Below, one piece after another: positions 35,376-44,135 of a DNA stretch of 64,000 nt (position 1 is the stretch's first letter; every line of letters begins with the position of its first letter). Where the stretch lies: contig NZ_WGLM01000003.1 in assembly GCF_016125575.1 (NCBI RefSeq), forward strand, positions 1 to 64,000, read 5' to 3'. The position numbers were made by a program, and so were the translations under genes. The notes beneath the pieces were generated by a model. It ran no database searches, had not been told where the DNA came from, and saw nothing but the letters and a program-made list of their open reading frames with translations. Source of the stretch: Limimaricola sp. (lineage in GTDB: Bacteria > Pseudomonadota > Alphaproteobacteria > Rhodobacterales > Rhodobacteraceae).

Positions 35376-36505
35376 GCGCGGCTCTCCCGGTAGGCGGCGT
35401 CGAGCGCGGTGATGGTGGCGGGGATCGTCACCTCGCCGGTCAGGCAGCGATGCACCAGCGCGCCACCCACGTCCTGAAAGCCCATGTAGCCGTCATAGCG
35501 CGGGCGCAGCCATGCGCCCTCCAGCGTCGCACGGGTGTTGCGGAAGAAGTTGTCGGTCAAGGCGTTGCAGGCATCACCCTCCCATGCGGCGGCGTGGCCG
35601 GGCTGGCCGCCGCTGGTGGTGTAGAGGCCGCGCTGGCACTCGGCCCCGGCAATCCAGAAGGCATAGTCCACCGCGACCTCGGGGTGTTTCGTGAAGGCCG
35701 ACACGGCAATGCCCGTGCCGCCCAGCACCGTGCCCTGCGGCGACGGGCGTTCGATCCCCGGGGCATCGTGGAAGGCCAGCGGATGCGGACAGAACCCGGC
35801 GCGGGAATAATTGGTGTAGCCATAGCCGAAGGGCGAATAATCCGGCCCGTCTTCGCCACGCCCCATCCAGTCGTAAATGCCGATGGGATCAAGAGTCAGG
35901 CAACGCGGATCGACCAGCCCCGCAATCTCGACCATGAGGGCCAGCACGCGGGAGGCCGCGCTGGGGTCCATCAGCCGGTCGGGGTCTTCGCCGATGTCAT
36001 GGCCAAGATTGCGGGCGATGCCGAAGAAGGTCATCAGCGCGTTGATCGGGATGAGCGCAAACCCAACCCGGCCCGCGCGGGCCAACTCCAGCACCTCGGA
36101 CCAGAGCCGCGGCGGCGTCTCCAGTCGGTCGGGACGCAGGCAGGCCACGGGCGTGGCCGCGTCGATGGCCAGCGCCCATTGCCGCCCGCCAAAGGCGTAG
36201 GACGGATGCGACAGCCCGACAGAGCCAGCGGCCAGCGCAGCCATCTCGGCGTCGCGCAGCCCGTCGAGGGCCAGCAGGTTGCCCTGCCGGGCCACCTCGC
36301 CCACATGCGGGTGGTCGATGACCATCAGGTCGTAGGTTTCGGCCATCTCCGAAATCGGCCGGTCCGCGAAGGCCTGCAAGGACCGCTTTTCCCAAGTGAT
36401 CGTCACACCGGGATGGGCGGCGGCATAGGCAGCTGAAGTGGCCAGCATCGGGTCCACCCCGCGCGGGTGGTCCCATGTCATGCCGCGCAGGACAGCCTCA
36501 GCCAT
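35372..36505 (-). CDS. Solute-binding-protein-like protein without signal peptide
   Basis: A 377-residue protein with family-1 extracellular binding-protein features: an early strand-helix pattern ([20 protein letters not shown]), [38 protein letters not shown] and a C-terminal TALDAAYRE. It starts [19 protein letters not shown] with no hydrophobic leader. The only upstream start possibilities lie inside the MaoC reading frame, which overlaps by 8 bp, so no leader is hidden. It is therefore predicted cytoplasmic, flanked by CoA-transferase and MaoC genes rather than permeases. The role may be an intracellular ligand sensor or carrier; I do not recognise a described function. Confidence 0.7.
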   Translation of the reverse strand: MAEAVLRGMTWDHPRGVDPMLATSAAYAAAHPGVTITWEKRSLQAFADRPISEMAETYDLMVIDHPHVGEVARQGNLLALDGLRDAEMAALAAGSVGLSHPSYAFGGRQWALAIDAATPVACLRPDRLETPPRLWSEVLELARAGRVGFALIPINALMTFFGIARNLGHDIGEDPDRLMDPSAASRVLALMVEIAGLVDPRCLTLDPIGIYDWMGRGEDGPDYSPFGYGYTNYSRAGFCPHPLAFHDAPGIERPSPQGTVLGGTGIAVSAFTKHPEVAVDYAFWIAGAECQRGLYTTSGGQPGHAAAWEGDACNALTDNFFRNTRATLEGAWLRPRYDGYMGFQDVGGALVHRCLTGEVTIPATITALDAAYRESRA

Positions 36506-37070
36506 TGCGCGCCGCGGCCTTCGCCGCCATCTTGGCCTGCGCCTCGGCGGCGAAGGGGGCCGGGTCGCGGTAATTGGCGGTCAGCAGGTGTTCGGCGTAA
36601 AGCACCAGTTCGCCCGGCGCCTTGTAGACCGAGTAGCTGACCCGCAGCTTGCCCATCTTTTCGTTATGCACCTCTTTCGAAAGGTTCTCGCGGATCGTGT
36701 AGATCGTGTCGCCGATGAAGACGGGCTTGATGAAGCGCAGCCTGTCGTAGCCGTAGGAAAACGAGTTCAGGCAGTTCGTTGCCGCCAGCCCCAGTCCCAA
36801 GGAAAAGACGAAGGCCCCGGCGACCAGCCGGCGGCCGAATACGCCCTCCTCTGCCGCAAAGATCTCGTCGCTGACATACGGGTGGTGGTCCATGACGAGG
36901 CTGTTGAACTGCATCGACTCGCCTTCGGAGATTGTCCGTCGGATCGACCGGATCCGGTCGCCCACCTTGAAATCTTCGAAATACCAATCTTCGGCGTTCC
37001 AGACCGGAATCGCCGCATGATCGGCCGGAAGCTGGGGTAAACCCCTTGCATGTATGCCTATTTCAGCCAT
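36498..37070 (-). CDS. MaoC-like hot-dog dehydratase, active-site His replaced
   Basis: A 190-residue hot-dog-fold protein; start taken at ATG 37068-37070 ([13 protein letters not shown]) with GGAG just upstream. It shares [16 protein letters not shown] with the second MaoC at 37182-37634. Where the family hydratase motif has Asp-x-x-Pro-His, this protein reads DHHPYVSD: the Asp remains and the His is Tyr. It is the first gene of the 16-gene operon. It may be a hydratase with altered chemistry, a thioesterase-like protein, or the non-catalytic partner of the other MaoC. Confidence 0.8.
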   Translation of the reverse strand: MAEIGIHARGLPQLPADHAAIPVWNAEDWYFEDFKVGDRIRSIRRTISEGESMQFNSLVMDHHPYVSDEIFAAEEGVFGRRLVAGAFVFSLGLGLAATNCLNSFSYGYDRLRFIKPVFIGDTIYTIRENLSKEVHNEKMGKLRVSYSVYKAPGELVLYAEHLLTANYRDPAPFAAEAQAKMAAKAAARNG

Positions 37071-37127
37071 CGCTCCCCCACCGGCCGAGGCCCTTCGGCC
37101 CAAGTTAACGGCAGCGTGAGCCAGATT

Positions 37128-37144
37128 GTTTTACTTGTCAAAAC
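37128..37144. promoter_or_regulatory. Candidate IclR operator with overlapping -35 in the divergent maoC-like promoter region
   Basis: GTTTT-ACTTGTC-AAAAC is a 17-bp imperfect palindrome with 5-bp arms, in the 111-nt spacer between the two divergent MaoC genes. It contains a perfect TTGACA on the minus strand (37136-37141) facing the 16-gene operon, though its -10 partner is poor. On the plus strand TTGTCA (37135-37140) with AAAATT 17 nt on could drive maoC2. Confidence 0.45.
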
Positions 37145-37181
37145 TTTTTTCATGAGCAAAATTGGCAGCAAGGGAGGACCG

Positions 37182-37634
37182 ATGGAAAACGAACAGTTCT
37201 TCGAAGATTACGAGGTCGGCGCAACCCGCCAGACGCTGGGCCGCACCATCACCGAGGCCGACATCGTCTTTCACGCCGGCCATTCGGGCGACTTCTTCCC
37301 GCATCACATGGATGCCGAGTTTTGCCGCACCCAGCCCTTCGGTCAGCGCATTGCCCATGGCACGATGACCTTTGCCATCGGCATCGGGCTGACGGCCACG
37401 CAGATCAACCCGCGCGCGATGACCTACGGCTATGACCGGCTGCGTTTTCCTACGCCGGTCTTTGCCGGTGACACGCTGCGCACGCGGGTGCGGATCGGGC
37501 GCAGGGCGGACGACCCCAAGCGGCCGGGCCACGGGCAGGTGGTGGAGATTTGCGAGACACTCAACCAGCATGGCCGCACGGTCATGTATTGCGAACATAT
37601 CCTTTTGGTCGAAAGGCGCGAGGTGACGACATGA
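37182..37634 (+). CDS. MaoC-like hot-dog dehydratase with intact Asp/His motif
   Basis: A 150-residue MaoC-type enoyl-CoA hydratase-like protein. Start taken at ATG 37182 ([21 protein letters not shown]) because GGGAGGA lies 5-8 nt upstream. The active-site segment [10 protein letters not shown] has Asp and His in hydratase positions, followed by [10 protein letters not shown]. It is divergent from its paralogue and overlaps the oxidoreductase gene by 4 bp. It would hydrate or dehydrate a CoA thioester made by the CoA transferase. Confidence 0.85.
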   Translation: MENEQFFEDYEVGATRQTLGRTITEADIVFHAGHSGDFFPHHMDAEFCRTQPFGQRIAHGTMTFAIGIGLTATQINPRAMTYGYDRLRFPTPVFAGDTLRTRVRIGRRADDPKRPGHGQVVEICETLNQHGRTVMYCEHILLVERREVTT

Positions 37635-38695
37635 TCGAGACGCTTGAACAGAACTGGCCTGCGCCCACGGCGCCGCGCCCCATCGTGCTGATCGGCGCGG
37701 GTGGCATCGTGCGCGACGCCCACTTGCCCGCCTACGCCAAGGCCGGGTTGCAGGTGGCCGGCGTTGCCGAGATCGACGCCGACCGCCGCGCCAGCCTTGC
37801 GCGCGATTTCGCCATCCCGGCCACATATGCCTCGGTGGCCGAGGCGGTGGCGGCGCATGGCAATGACGTGGCCTACGACATTGCCGTGCCGCCTGGCGCG
37901 ATCACCGATATCCTGCCCTCCCTGCCCAAAGGCGCCGCGGTGTTGATCCAGAAACCGATGGGCCCGGACCTTGCGACGGCGCGGGTGATCCGCCAGATCT
38001 GCCGCGATCGCGACCTTAAGGCCGCGGTCAATTTCCAGCTGCGCTTTTCGCCGATGATGATGGCGGCGCGGCAGGCGATCGAACAGGGGCTGATCGGTGA
38101 CCCGCTGGAGATCGAGGTGCATCTCAACATCTTCACGCCATGGACGATCTTTCCCTTCCTGCTGACGATGCCGCGGGTCGAGATCCTGGTCCATTCCATC
38201 CATTACCTCGATTCCATCCGCGCACTTTTCGGCACGCCCAAGGCGGCCTTTGCCCGGTCGATGGCCGATCCGCGCGCGCCGGGATTCGCCCAGACCCGTA
38301 CCACCGCGATCCTCGATTGGGGCGATCTGCGACGCGGGGTGATGAGCATCAGCCACAACCATCAAGCGGGACGAAAGTTCCAGTCGGCCTGGTTTCGGAT
38401 CGAGGGGACCAAGGGCGTGATGATGGTCAAGCTTGGCGTCTGCTTTGACTATCCGCACGGCGAGGCCGACGAGTTGTGGTTCTGCCCCGAGGGCGGCGAC
38501 TGGCAGCAGGTGCCGCTGAGCGGCAGCTGGTTCATCGAGGCGTTCATGGGCCCGATGCGCAACGTTCAGCGCTTTGCCGCGGGCGAGGATGACCGCCTTT
38601 TCAGCGGGGTCGAGGACGCGTTCCAGACGATGGCGCTGGTCGAGGCATGCTTTGAGTCGATGGAGGTGCCGGCCGTTCCGCTGGCGACCGACTAG
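37631..38695 (+). CDS. Gfo/Idh/MocA family oxidoreductase
   Basis: A 354-residue NAD(P)-dependent oxidoreductase, start at ATG 37631 overlapping the MaoC stop (ATGA). The Rossmann motif is [15 protein letters not shown] (around residues 20-34); the catalytic Lys motif reads QKPMG instead of the common EKP. HSIHYLD supplies the conserved His/Asp. Members oxidise sugars, inositols or sugar acids. It could provide the sugar 1-dehydrogenase step otherwise missing from the operon (inference). Its stop codon lies in a CTAG shared with the convergent IclR gene. Confidence 0.83.
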   Translation: MIETLEQNWPAPTAPRPIVLIGAGGIVRDAHLPAYAKAGLQVAGVAEIDADRRASLARDFAIPATYASVAEAVAAHGNDVAYDIAVPPGAITDILPSLPKGAAVLIQKPMGPDLATARVIRQICRDRDLKAAVNFQLRFSPMMMAARQAIEQGLIGDPLEIEVHLNIFTPWTIFPFLLTMPRVEILVHSIHYLDSIRALFGTPKAAFARSMADPRAPGFAQTRTTAILDWGDLRRGVMSISHNHQAGRKFQSAWFRIEGTKGVMMVKLGVCFDYPHGEADELWFCPEGGDWQQVPLSGSWFIEAFMGPMRNVQRFAAGEDDRLFSGVEDAFQTMALVEACFESMEVPAVPLATD

Positions 38696-39492
38696 ACGCG
38701 CCTGGGCGCCTCAGTGGGCACCAGCTGAGCCGCGCCGCCGCCCACGCTGCGGCTCAGCTGCGCCGCCGTCTCGATCACTTGCACGCAGCAATCGGCCATT
38801 GTGATCGGCTCGCCGAACCGCTGGACATGCGGGATGGTCAGCGCGGCGATGGCCTGTCCTTCGTGGTCGATGATCGGGGCCGAGATGTTGACCACCCCCT
38901 TGATCACGAAGCTGTCGACAATCTCGTGCCCACGCAGGCGGATCTCGGCGAGGTCGCGGCGCAGCCGCGCCTCGTCGGTGCCCTCGGGCAGCGGACGGCG
39001 GGCCAGCATCTCGGCCAGTTCCTCCTCGCTGTGATAGGCCATCATCACCCGGCCCGACGAGGCCCGCCAGATATCCACCCGCGTGCCCAGTCGCACGCTC
39101 ATGACGTGGCGCGCGGGCGGGTCGGCCTGCCCGACGATCAGCACCGTGTCATCGGTCAGGATCGCCAAGTGCACCGATTGGTTCACCCGCTGGGCAAGGT
39201 CGCGCATCAGGGGGGCTGCCGCCATCGTCAGGCGGCGGATCATCGGGGTGCGATGGGCCACCTCGAAAAGCAGCGTCGTCAACACGTACTTGTCCGATCC
39301 CGGCGCCTGCGCGACATAGCCGCGCGTCTGCAACACCATCAGCATCCGGAAGATTTCAGAGACCGAGCGTTTGAGATCGCGGGCGATCTCGCTGAGCGAC
39401 AGCCCGGTGTCGGACGCCGACAGAAGCTCCAGGATATCCAGCCCCTTTTCGAGAGCCGGGGCGGTGTAACGGGAGGTCTTCTCGTCGGGCAT
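38692..39492 (-). CDS. IclR-family transcriptional regulator
   Basis: A 266-residue regulator. The N-terminal winged HTH covers about residues 10-70 (ALEKGLDILELLSASDTGLSLSEIARDLKRSVSEIFRML), followed by the IclR effector-binding GAF-like domain, with ASSGRVMMAY and GVVNISAPIID. I take ATG 39490-39492 (MPDEKTSRYT) as start; a TTG 57 nt upstream is less likely. It lies next to the MaoC/oxidoreductase pair and is the probable regulator of that pair and of the divergent 16-gene operon. Confidence 0.87.
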   Translation of the reverse strand: MPDEKTSRYTAPALEKGLDILELLSASDTGLSLSEIARDLKRSVSEIFRMLMVLQTRGYVAQAPGSDKYVLTTLLFEVAHRTPMIRRLTMAAAPLMRDLAQRVNQSVHLAILTDDTVLIVGQADPPARHVMSVRLGTRVDIWRASSGRVMMAYHSEEELAEMLARRPLPEGTDEARLRRDLAEIRLRGHEIVDSFVIKGVVNISAPIIDHEGQAIAALTIPHVQRFGEPITMADCCVQVIETAAQLSRSVGGGAAQLVPTEAPRRV

Positions 39493-39616
39493 CGTCGCTG
39501 GCTCGCAGGTCTTGGATGGTCCACAACCATAGTGGCGCGCCGACGGCAACTCAATCGCTCACGCGAACGTGGCCTACCCAGGTGCCCGGGATTTCAGCAC
39601 ACGGCTTAAGACGGCA

Positions 39617-40621
39617 TCAATGCGTGTGCGCGGCGCGCAATGCCTGTGGTGTCATCCCTGTCCATTTCCGGAAGGCGCGCTGGAAGGCGTTCGGATCGCG
39701 ATACCCCACAAGGTGGGCGATCTGCTGGTTGTTCAACTCGCTCTTGACCAGATATCGGATCGCAAGCTCCCGTCGCGTTTGGTCAAGCAGCGACTGGAAG
39801 GTGACCCCGTCATCTGCCAGACGCCGCAACAAGGTGCTGCGACCGAGTTTCAGACGACCGCAGACATGTGCGATCGTGGGCTCGGTGATCGAGAACGCCT
39901 CGAGCATGGTCGCACGAACCCGATCGGACAGGGGCAGTCCCTTGGACTGGATCATGGCCTGGCTCTGAAGATCGGCCTCGGTCGCCTGCCAAAGCTCGGG
40001 GTTGTCGGAGACAAACTGAATGCGGGCATCGGCAAGGGCATAGGTCAGCGTCGCCTCGCCATGGGACGGAACTTGGCCAAAAACCTCTTTCAGCCGCTCG
40101 CGTTCGTCCTGTGGCAGGGGAAGGGAAACCCGCAAAGGCCGGATCGCATGACGCGCCAGCGCGTTGGCTTGCGCATGAAGATAGATGATCTGCGGACTGC
40201 TGAATGACCCCGGCAAGGTGAGACTTGGCTGGTCCGGTCCGACACGCACGCTGAAGTCCGATGAACTGCGCGTCACGATGAACTGCATCGGCCCGAAAAG
40301 GCTTTTGAACTGCGCCATCCTGTGAATGCCGGTCTCGAAATCGGGCGCCGTGGAAAGGGCGAAGAGGACGGGGATCGCAGGGCCGCCCGCCATGCGCAAA
40401 CCAAGAAGCTGCGAGACGTCCGGATGCCCGGAAAGATCCATCATCGCGGTCCAGATGCGAAGATACTCCTCGCCCGACACCAGAAAGGCCCGGTCGTTAC
40501 GGTCCGTGGCGACCATCCCGGCCCTTCCCAGAACTTCGACCCAGTCAAGGCCGAGCATCCCGCAGATCGGGCCGGAAAGGACGGCAGATGTGTAAATTGG
40601 GGGTCTTTGCCGAGCCTGCAT
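39617..40621 (-). CDS. AraC-family transcriptional regulator (arabinose_bd-like N-terminus)
   Basis: A 334-residue protein with an N-terminal ligand domain of the type found in OruR/ToxR-like AraC regulators (residues ~20-210) and a C-terminal double HTH (~230-330) ending RDPNAFQRAFRKWTGMTPQALRAAHTH, the classic AraC signature. It is divergent from the SDR gene at 40770; direct repeats in the spacer are a probable operator. Ligand unknown. Confidence 0.9.
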   Translation of the reverse strand: MQARQRPPIYTSAVLSGPICGMLGLDWVEVLGRAGMVATDRNDRAFLVSGEEYLRIWTAMMDLSGHPDVSQLLGLRMAGGPAIPVLFALSTAPDFETGIHRMAQFKSLFGPMQFIVTRSSSDFSVRVGPDQPSLTLPGSFSSPQIIYLHAQANALARHAIRPLRVSLPLPQDERERLKEVFGQVPSHGEATLTYALADARIQFVSDNPELWQATEADLQSQAMIQSKGLPLSDRVRATMLEAFSITEPTIAHVCGRLKLGRSTLLRRLADDGVTFQSLLDQTRRELAIRYLVKSELNNQQIAHLVGYRDPNAFQRAFRKWTGMTPQALRAAHTH

Positions 40622-40701
40622 GCCAGCGGCCTTTCACGCGGGAACATCACGCCTTGCATCAGAGACGGATACGCGATGCTTGGCAACGGCATTGAGCCGA
40701 T

Positions 40702-40731
40702 CTGCAAGCCATTGAAACGAACTGCAAGTCA
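40702..40731. promoter_or_regulatory. Candidate AraC-type operator: direct repeat with 20-bp spacing
   Basis: CTGCAAGCCA (40702-40711) and CTGCAAGTCA (40722-40731) are repeated in the same orientation two helical turns apart, in the spacer between the AraC-family gene and the SDR gene. CATTGA also recurs beside them. Direct half-sites near 21-bp spacing are typical for AraC-family dimers. Confidence 0.55.
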
Positions 40732-40769
40732 CTTTCGGTGGAACGCGACGATCCGCCAAGCCTACCTTG

Positions 40770-41549
40770 ATGACGACACCTGCTGTTGGAGAACCCGGTT
40801 TGGACCTGAAATCAATGATCATTCTCGTTACCGGCGGCGGCTCGGGCATTGGGCTCGAACTGTCCCGGCAGCTTGTGGCCTGTGGCAACACCGTCATCAT
40901 CTGTGGGCGCGACCCGGACAGGCTGGCGGAGGCCGCACGCCTGACCGGGGCACAAGCGATCGCAGGGGACGTGACGCTTGCCGCCGATCAGGACCGCATA
41001 TTGTCGGACATTCAGGCAGAGCACGGCCGGCTGGATCTGCTGATCAACAATGCAGGCATTTTCCTTGCCTATGACTTCAAGTCCGACACCGACACGCTCC
41101 GAAAGATCGAGAGCGAGATTGCCATCAACGCGACGGCGCCGCTGACCCTGACATGGCGCGCGCTACCGCTTCTGGAAAAAAGCGCCCGGCCCGCCGTCTT
41201 GTTCATCGGATCGGGTGTCGCCTTCGTCGCCTCGCCGGGAACGCCGATCTATTCCGGGACGAAGGCCCTGATCCATCATTGCGCGCAAACCCTGCGGCAC
41301 CAGTTGCGCCCCCACGGCATCACCATTTTCGAGGCGATGCCACCCGTCGTGGATACCGACATGGCCAAGGCCCTGAAATCCGACAATTTCAAGAAGATGA
41401 AGCCCGCCGATCTGGTCCGCGACATCCTGAAGGGATTGCGCCGTGATCAGACCGAATTGCTGTTGGGACAGTCCCGCCAGATCAGGTTGTTAAGCCGGAT
41501 CGCGCCCGCTTTCCTGTTTCGTCAGTTCGCCAAGACCGAATTCCACTGA
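40770..41549 (+). CDS. SDR-family oxidoreductase (DltE-like)
   Basis: A short-chain dehydrogenase of about 259 residues with TGGGSGIG near the N-terminus, NNAG, and catalytic YSGTK. The residues ILVTGGGSGIGLELSRQL resemble DltE/YdfG-type SDRs. ATG 40770 is used here, but TTG 40800 (giving LDLKSMIILVTGG) has a better ribosome site (GGAGAACC) and matches the usual family start. It is divergent from the AraC regulator and probably its target. Substrate not recognisable. Confidence 0.8.
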   Translation: MTTPAVGEPGLDLKSMIILVTGGGSGIGLELSRQLVACGNTVIICGRDPDRLAEAARLTGAQAIAGDVTLAADQDRILSDIQAEHGRLDLLINNAGIFLAYDFKSDTDTLRKIESEIAINATAPLTLTWRALPLLEKSARPAVLFIGSGVAFVASPGTPIYSGTKALIHHCAQTLRHQLRPHGITIFEAMPPVVDTDMAKALKSDNFKKMKPADLVRDILKGLRRDQTELLLGQSRQIRLLSRIAPAFLFRQFAKTEFH

Positions 41550-41654
41550 ACCGCCGTCAGGTGTGCACCCCTTCCCTGGTCCCCGATCAGAACGCAGTCA
41601 CTGGCCGAGATTTGCGTCGACCCCCATTCATCGCGCTTCGAGGAGCCAATTCAC

Positions 41655-42185
41655 ATGTCATCCAATCCATACCGCAGCCGCATCAACACGCTGGCCGTCG
41701 TCACCTCGGCCGCGTTCGGTGGCGCCAACCTGTTCATCGGGCTATCGATGGGCGCCTACTGGCTGCGTCTCGCCCCTGACGAGTTCGTAGCGGAGTTCTT
41801 TCCGCAGTTCAGCAATTTCCTTTTCACGATCATGACCTTGTTCGTCATCATGCTGGTGGCCCTCGTGCTGTCGGCCCGCCTTGATCGGCATGAAACCTTG
41901 GCGCGGCGCAACTGGTTGATCGCGCTGTGGCTTTATCTTGCGGTCTCGCTGATCACGGTTTTCTATCACATGCCCCTCAACATGCGCCTTGCAGCAGCGG
42001 TCGGTTCGCCCGTGGCAGATCTGCTTGGCTTCTTTCAGAGGATCGCGCTGACGGGTCCGGTGACGGCGGACAATGCGGCCACCATTCGCGCAATCTGGTT
42101 GCTGGGGCACATTCCCCGCGTCCTGATCACACTTGCCATTCCGGTTTATGCCCTTCGCGCAATGGCCCGCCGGACCACGCGCTGA
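41655..42185 (+). CDS. Small four-helix membrane protein (DUF1772/anthrone-oxygenase-like)
   Basis: A 176-residue inner-membrane protein with four hydrophobic stretches near residues 10-35, 50-70, 85-105 and 145-168, including AAFGGANLFIGLSMGAYW and TVFYHMPLNMRLA. The pattern resembles the DUF1772/anthrone oxygenase-like family, for which no single function is known. It follows the SDR gene by 105 nt in the same direction and has a GAGGAG ribosome site. Confidence 0.65.
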   Translation: MSSNPYRSRINTLAVVTSAAFGGANLFIGLSMGAYWLRLAPDEFVAEFFPQFSNFLFTIMTLFVIMLVALVLSARLDRHETLARRNWLIALWLYLAVSLITVFYHMPLNMRLAAAVGSPVADLLGFFQRIALTGPVTADNAATIRAIWLLGHIPRVLITLAIPVYALRAMARRTTR

Positions 42186-42293
42186 CGAGACGAACGGCAG
42201 CTTCAGGCGTTTCAGCGGGGGCGGACGAAGGCCCATCAGTACGGCCGTGACGGCACGCGCGCAGTTGACAGCGAGCGGGATGCGACCACTAGC

Positions 42294-43184
42294 ATGTGGT
42301 CCATGTTCGGCTTCCGCGACATCGAGACCATTCGCGCCGTGGCACGCTGTGGCGGCTTTCGCGCGGCGTCAGAGGCGACGGGGCTGGCGCAGTCTGCCAT
42401 CTCGCGGCGGGTCCGGCATCTGGAAGACCGGATGGGCATCACGATTTTCGAACGCGACGGACGTGGTGTGCGCCTGACGGCGGCCGGGCGCCGGCTGTGC
42501 AACGAGGCCGAGGTCTTGATCGCCCAGCGTGACCGAATTCTCAACGAGTTGACGCAAGGCGTGATGGCCGGCGTTGTGAGGCTTGGGGTCTCCGAAACGA
42601 TGACCCATACCATCCTGCCAAGGATGCTGACCACGCTGCGTATCCGCCATCCACAACTGCGTTTCGAGATCTCCGTCGACACCTCCGACCAGATGGGGCA
42701 GGCGCTGACCGACGATGAGTTGGACGTGGTGATCATGCTGCGCGATCAGGCGCCGCGCGGCATTCTGATGACACCGGTGCCGCCGGTCAGTCTTGGCTGG
42801 TATGTCTCGAAGGACCATTTCACCCTTCCCGATCCTGCGGGGATTGATGATCTGGCCGCACTTCCCATCGTCTCCTTCCCCAAGACCACCAGCCCGCACC
42901 GGCAGGTGCTGCAACTGCTGACGCCGGGACGGCGCCAGCCCGCCATGGTGCACGGCTCGGCCTCACTCGCGACGATGCTGCACCTTGTCGAACAGGGCTT
43001 TGGCATCGGCACGATTCCCCGCTCCATCGTTTCGGCATGGCCCTCGACCAAACTGCACGAGATCACGGTCCTGCCCGAGGCACGGCTGCCGGATCTGGAG
43101 TTTGCAATCTGCTACAACCCTGACCGGAATGAGGAAATCGGACGTGAGGTGACGCGTGCGGCGGTCGAGGCGGGCCATGACTGA
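42294..43184 (+). CDS. LysR-family transcriptional regulator
   Basis: A 296-residue LysR protein: N-terminal winged HTH (FRDIETIRAVARCGGFRAASEATGLAQSAISRRVRHLEDRMGITIFER) and a type-2 periplasmic-binding-like effector domain. Start could be ATG 42294 or ATG 42303 (MFGFRDIE); neither has a clear ribosome site. A TTGACA lies at 42265-42270. It precedes the DUF1445/TRAP genes in the same orientation, and symmetrical boxes over its 3' end suggest it controls them. Confidence 0.9.
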   Translation: MWSMFGFRDIETIRAVARCGGFRAASEATGLAQSAISRRVRHLEDRMGITIFERDGRGVRLTAAGRRLCNEAEVLIAQRDRILNELTQGVMAGVVRLGVSETMTHTILPRMLTTLRIRHPQLRFEISVDTSDQMGQALTDDELDVVIMLRDQAPRGILMTPVPPVSLGWYVSKDHFTLPDPAGIDDLAALPIVSFPKTTSPHRQVLQLLTPGRRQPAMVHGSASLATMLHLVEQGFGIGTIPRSIVSAWPSTKLHEITVLPEARLPDLEFAICYNPDRNEEIGREVTRAAVEAGHD

Positions 43185-43228
43185 TCTTCATTTCAGATCA
43201 ATAACGGGACTAATTGAACTGTTGATCT
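43182..43228. promoter_or_regulatory. Three TGATCT/AGATCA boxes upstream of the DUF1445-TRAP operon
   Basis: TGATCT (43182-43187), AGATCA (43195-43200) and TTGATCT (43222-43228) form two inverted-repeat pairs, one with a 7-nt spacer and one (AGATCAA/TTGATCT) with a 20-nt spacer. They begin at the LysR stop codon and end about 48 nt before the DUF1445 ATG, as expected for LysR recognition and activation sites. Confidence 0.5.
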
Positions 43229-43275
43229 AATCGGTTTGCCTACGGGAACATGTCCGCAACTTGCAGGAGAGCGGC

Positions 43276-44094
43276 ATGACCGACAGTCCCGACAGGCACT
43301 TTTCCGCCCCGCTGCTGCGGGCCGAGATCCGTGCCGGCCGGTTTCGGGGGCCCACGGCAGGGCTGGGCGGCGAGGCGCTGCAGGCCAATCTCGTCATTCT
43401 TCCCGGCGTCGCGGCCAGCGATTTCGTGCGCTATTGTCTGGCAAACCCGCGGCCCTGCCCGCTTTTGGCCGTGGGCGAGCCGGGTGACCCGTCATTGCCG
43501 ACGCTGGGGGCTGACATCGACCTGCGCTACGACCTGCCCCGCTACCGTGTCTGGCGCGATGGCATGCTGGCGGAAGAGCCGGGCGACATTGCAGCGCTCT
43601 GGCAGGATGACATGGTGTCGTTCGCACTGGGCTGCTCGTTCAGTTTCGAGGATGCGCTGACGCGTGCAGGCATCCCGGTGCGCCATCAGGACGCCGACCG
43701 CAACGTCCCGATGTATCGCACCAATCTTGCAACCCGCCCGGCCGGCCGATTCTCGGGGCCACTTGTGGTCAGCATGCGGCCGATGCCGGCCGCCGATGCC
43801 ATCGAGGCGGTCAGGATCTGCAGCCACTTTCCCTTGGCCCACGGCGCGCCGGTCCATCTGGGCGATCCATCACAGATCGGCATCGCCGATATCTTCACGC
43901 CCGACTATGGCGATACGCCCGATATCCGGCCCGGCGACATTCCGGTTTTCTGGGCCTGCGGGGTGACGCCGCAGGCGGCCATCGCCGCGGCACGCCCCCA
44001 TCTGGCGATAACCCATGCCCCCGGGCACATGCTGGTCACGGATATTCCCGCCAGTCACGCCGAACGACGCCTCACCGGGGTCCTGCCTGCCTGA
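43276..44094 (+). CDS. DUF1445 / D-glutamate cyclase-type putative hydro-lyase
   Basis: A 272-residue protein of the DUF1445 (D-glutamate cyclase-like, putative hydro-lyase) family, recognisable from [58 protein letters not shown] and a C-terminal [22 protein letters not shown]. Start taken at ATG 43276, 6 nt after AGGAG. It heads an operon with a TRAP transporter and a DUF2848 protein, implying degradation of an imported organic acid. The exact reaction is unknown. Confidence 0.82.
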   Translation: MTDSPDRHFSAPLLRAEIRAGRFRGPTAGLGGEALQANLVILPGVAASDFVRYCLANPRPCPLLAVGEPGDPSLPTLGADIDLRYDLPRYRVWRDGMLAEEPGDIAALWQDDMVSFALGCSFSFEDALTRAGIPVRHQDADRNVPMYRTNLATRPAGRFSGPLVVSMRPMPAADAIEAVRICSHFPLAHGAPVHLGDPSQIGIADIFTPDYGDTPDIRPGDIPVFWACGVTPQAAIAAARPHLAITHAPGHMLVTDIPASHAERRLTGVLPA

Positions 44095-44135
44095 CCCTCA
44101 ACCCACCGCATTCAAACCCCAACAGGAGAAACAAG

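Noticed and set aside
37050-37181. N-terminal extension of the plus-strand MaoC protein
   Set aside because: The extension would begin within the divergent MaoC coding start and run through the shared promoter. ATG 37182 has a strong ribosome site and starts at the usual family position.
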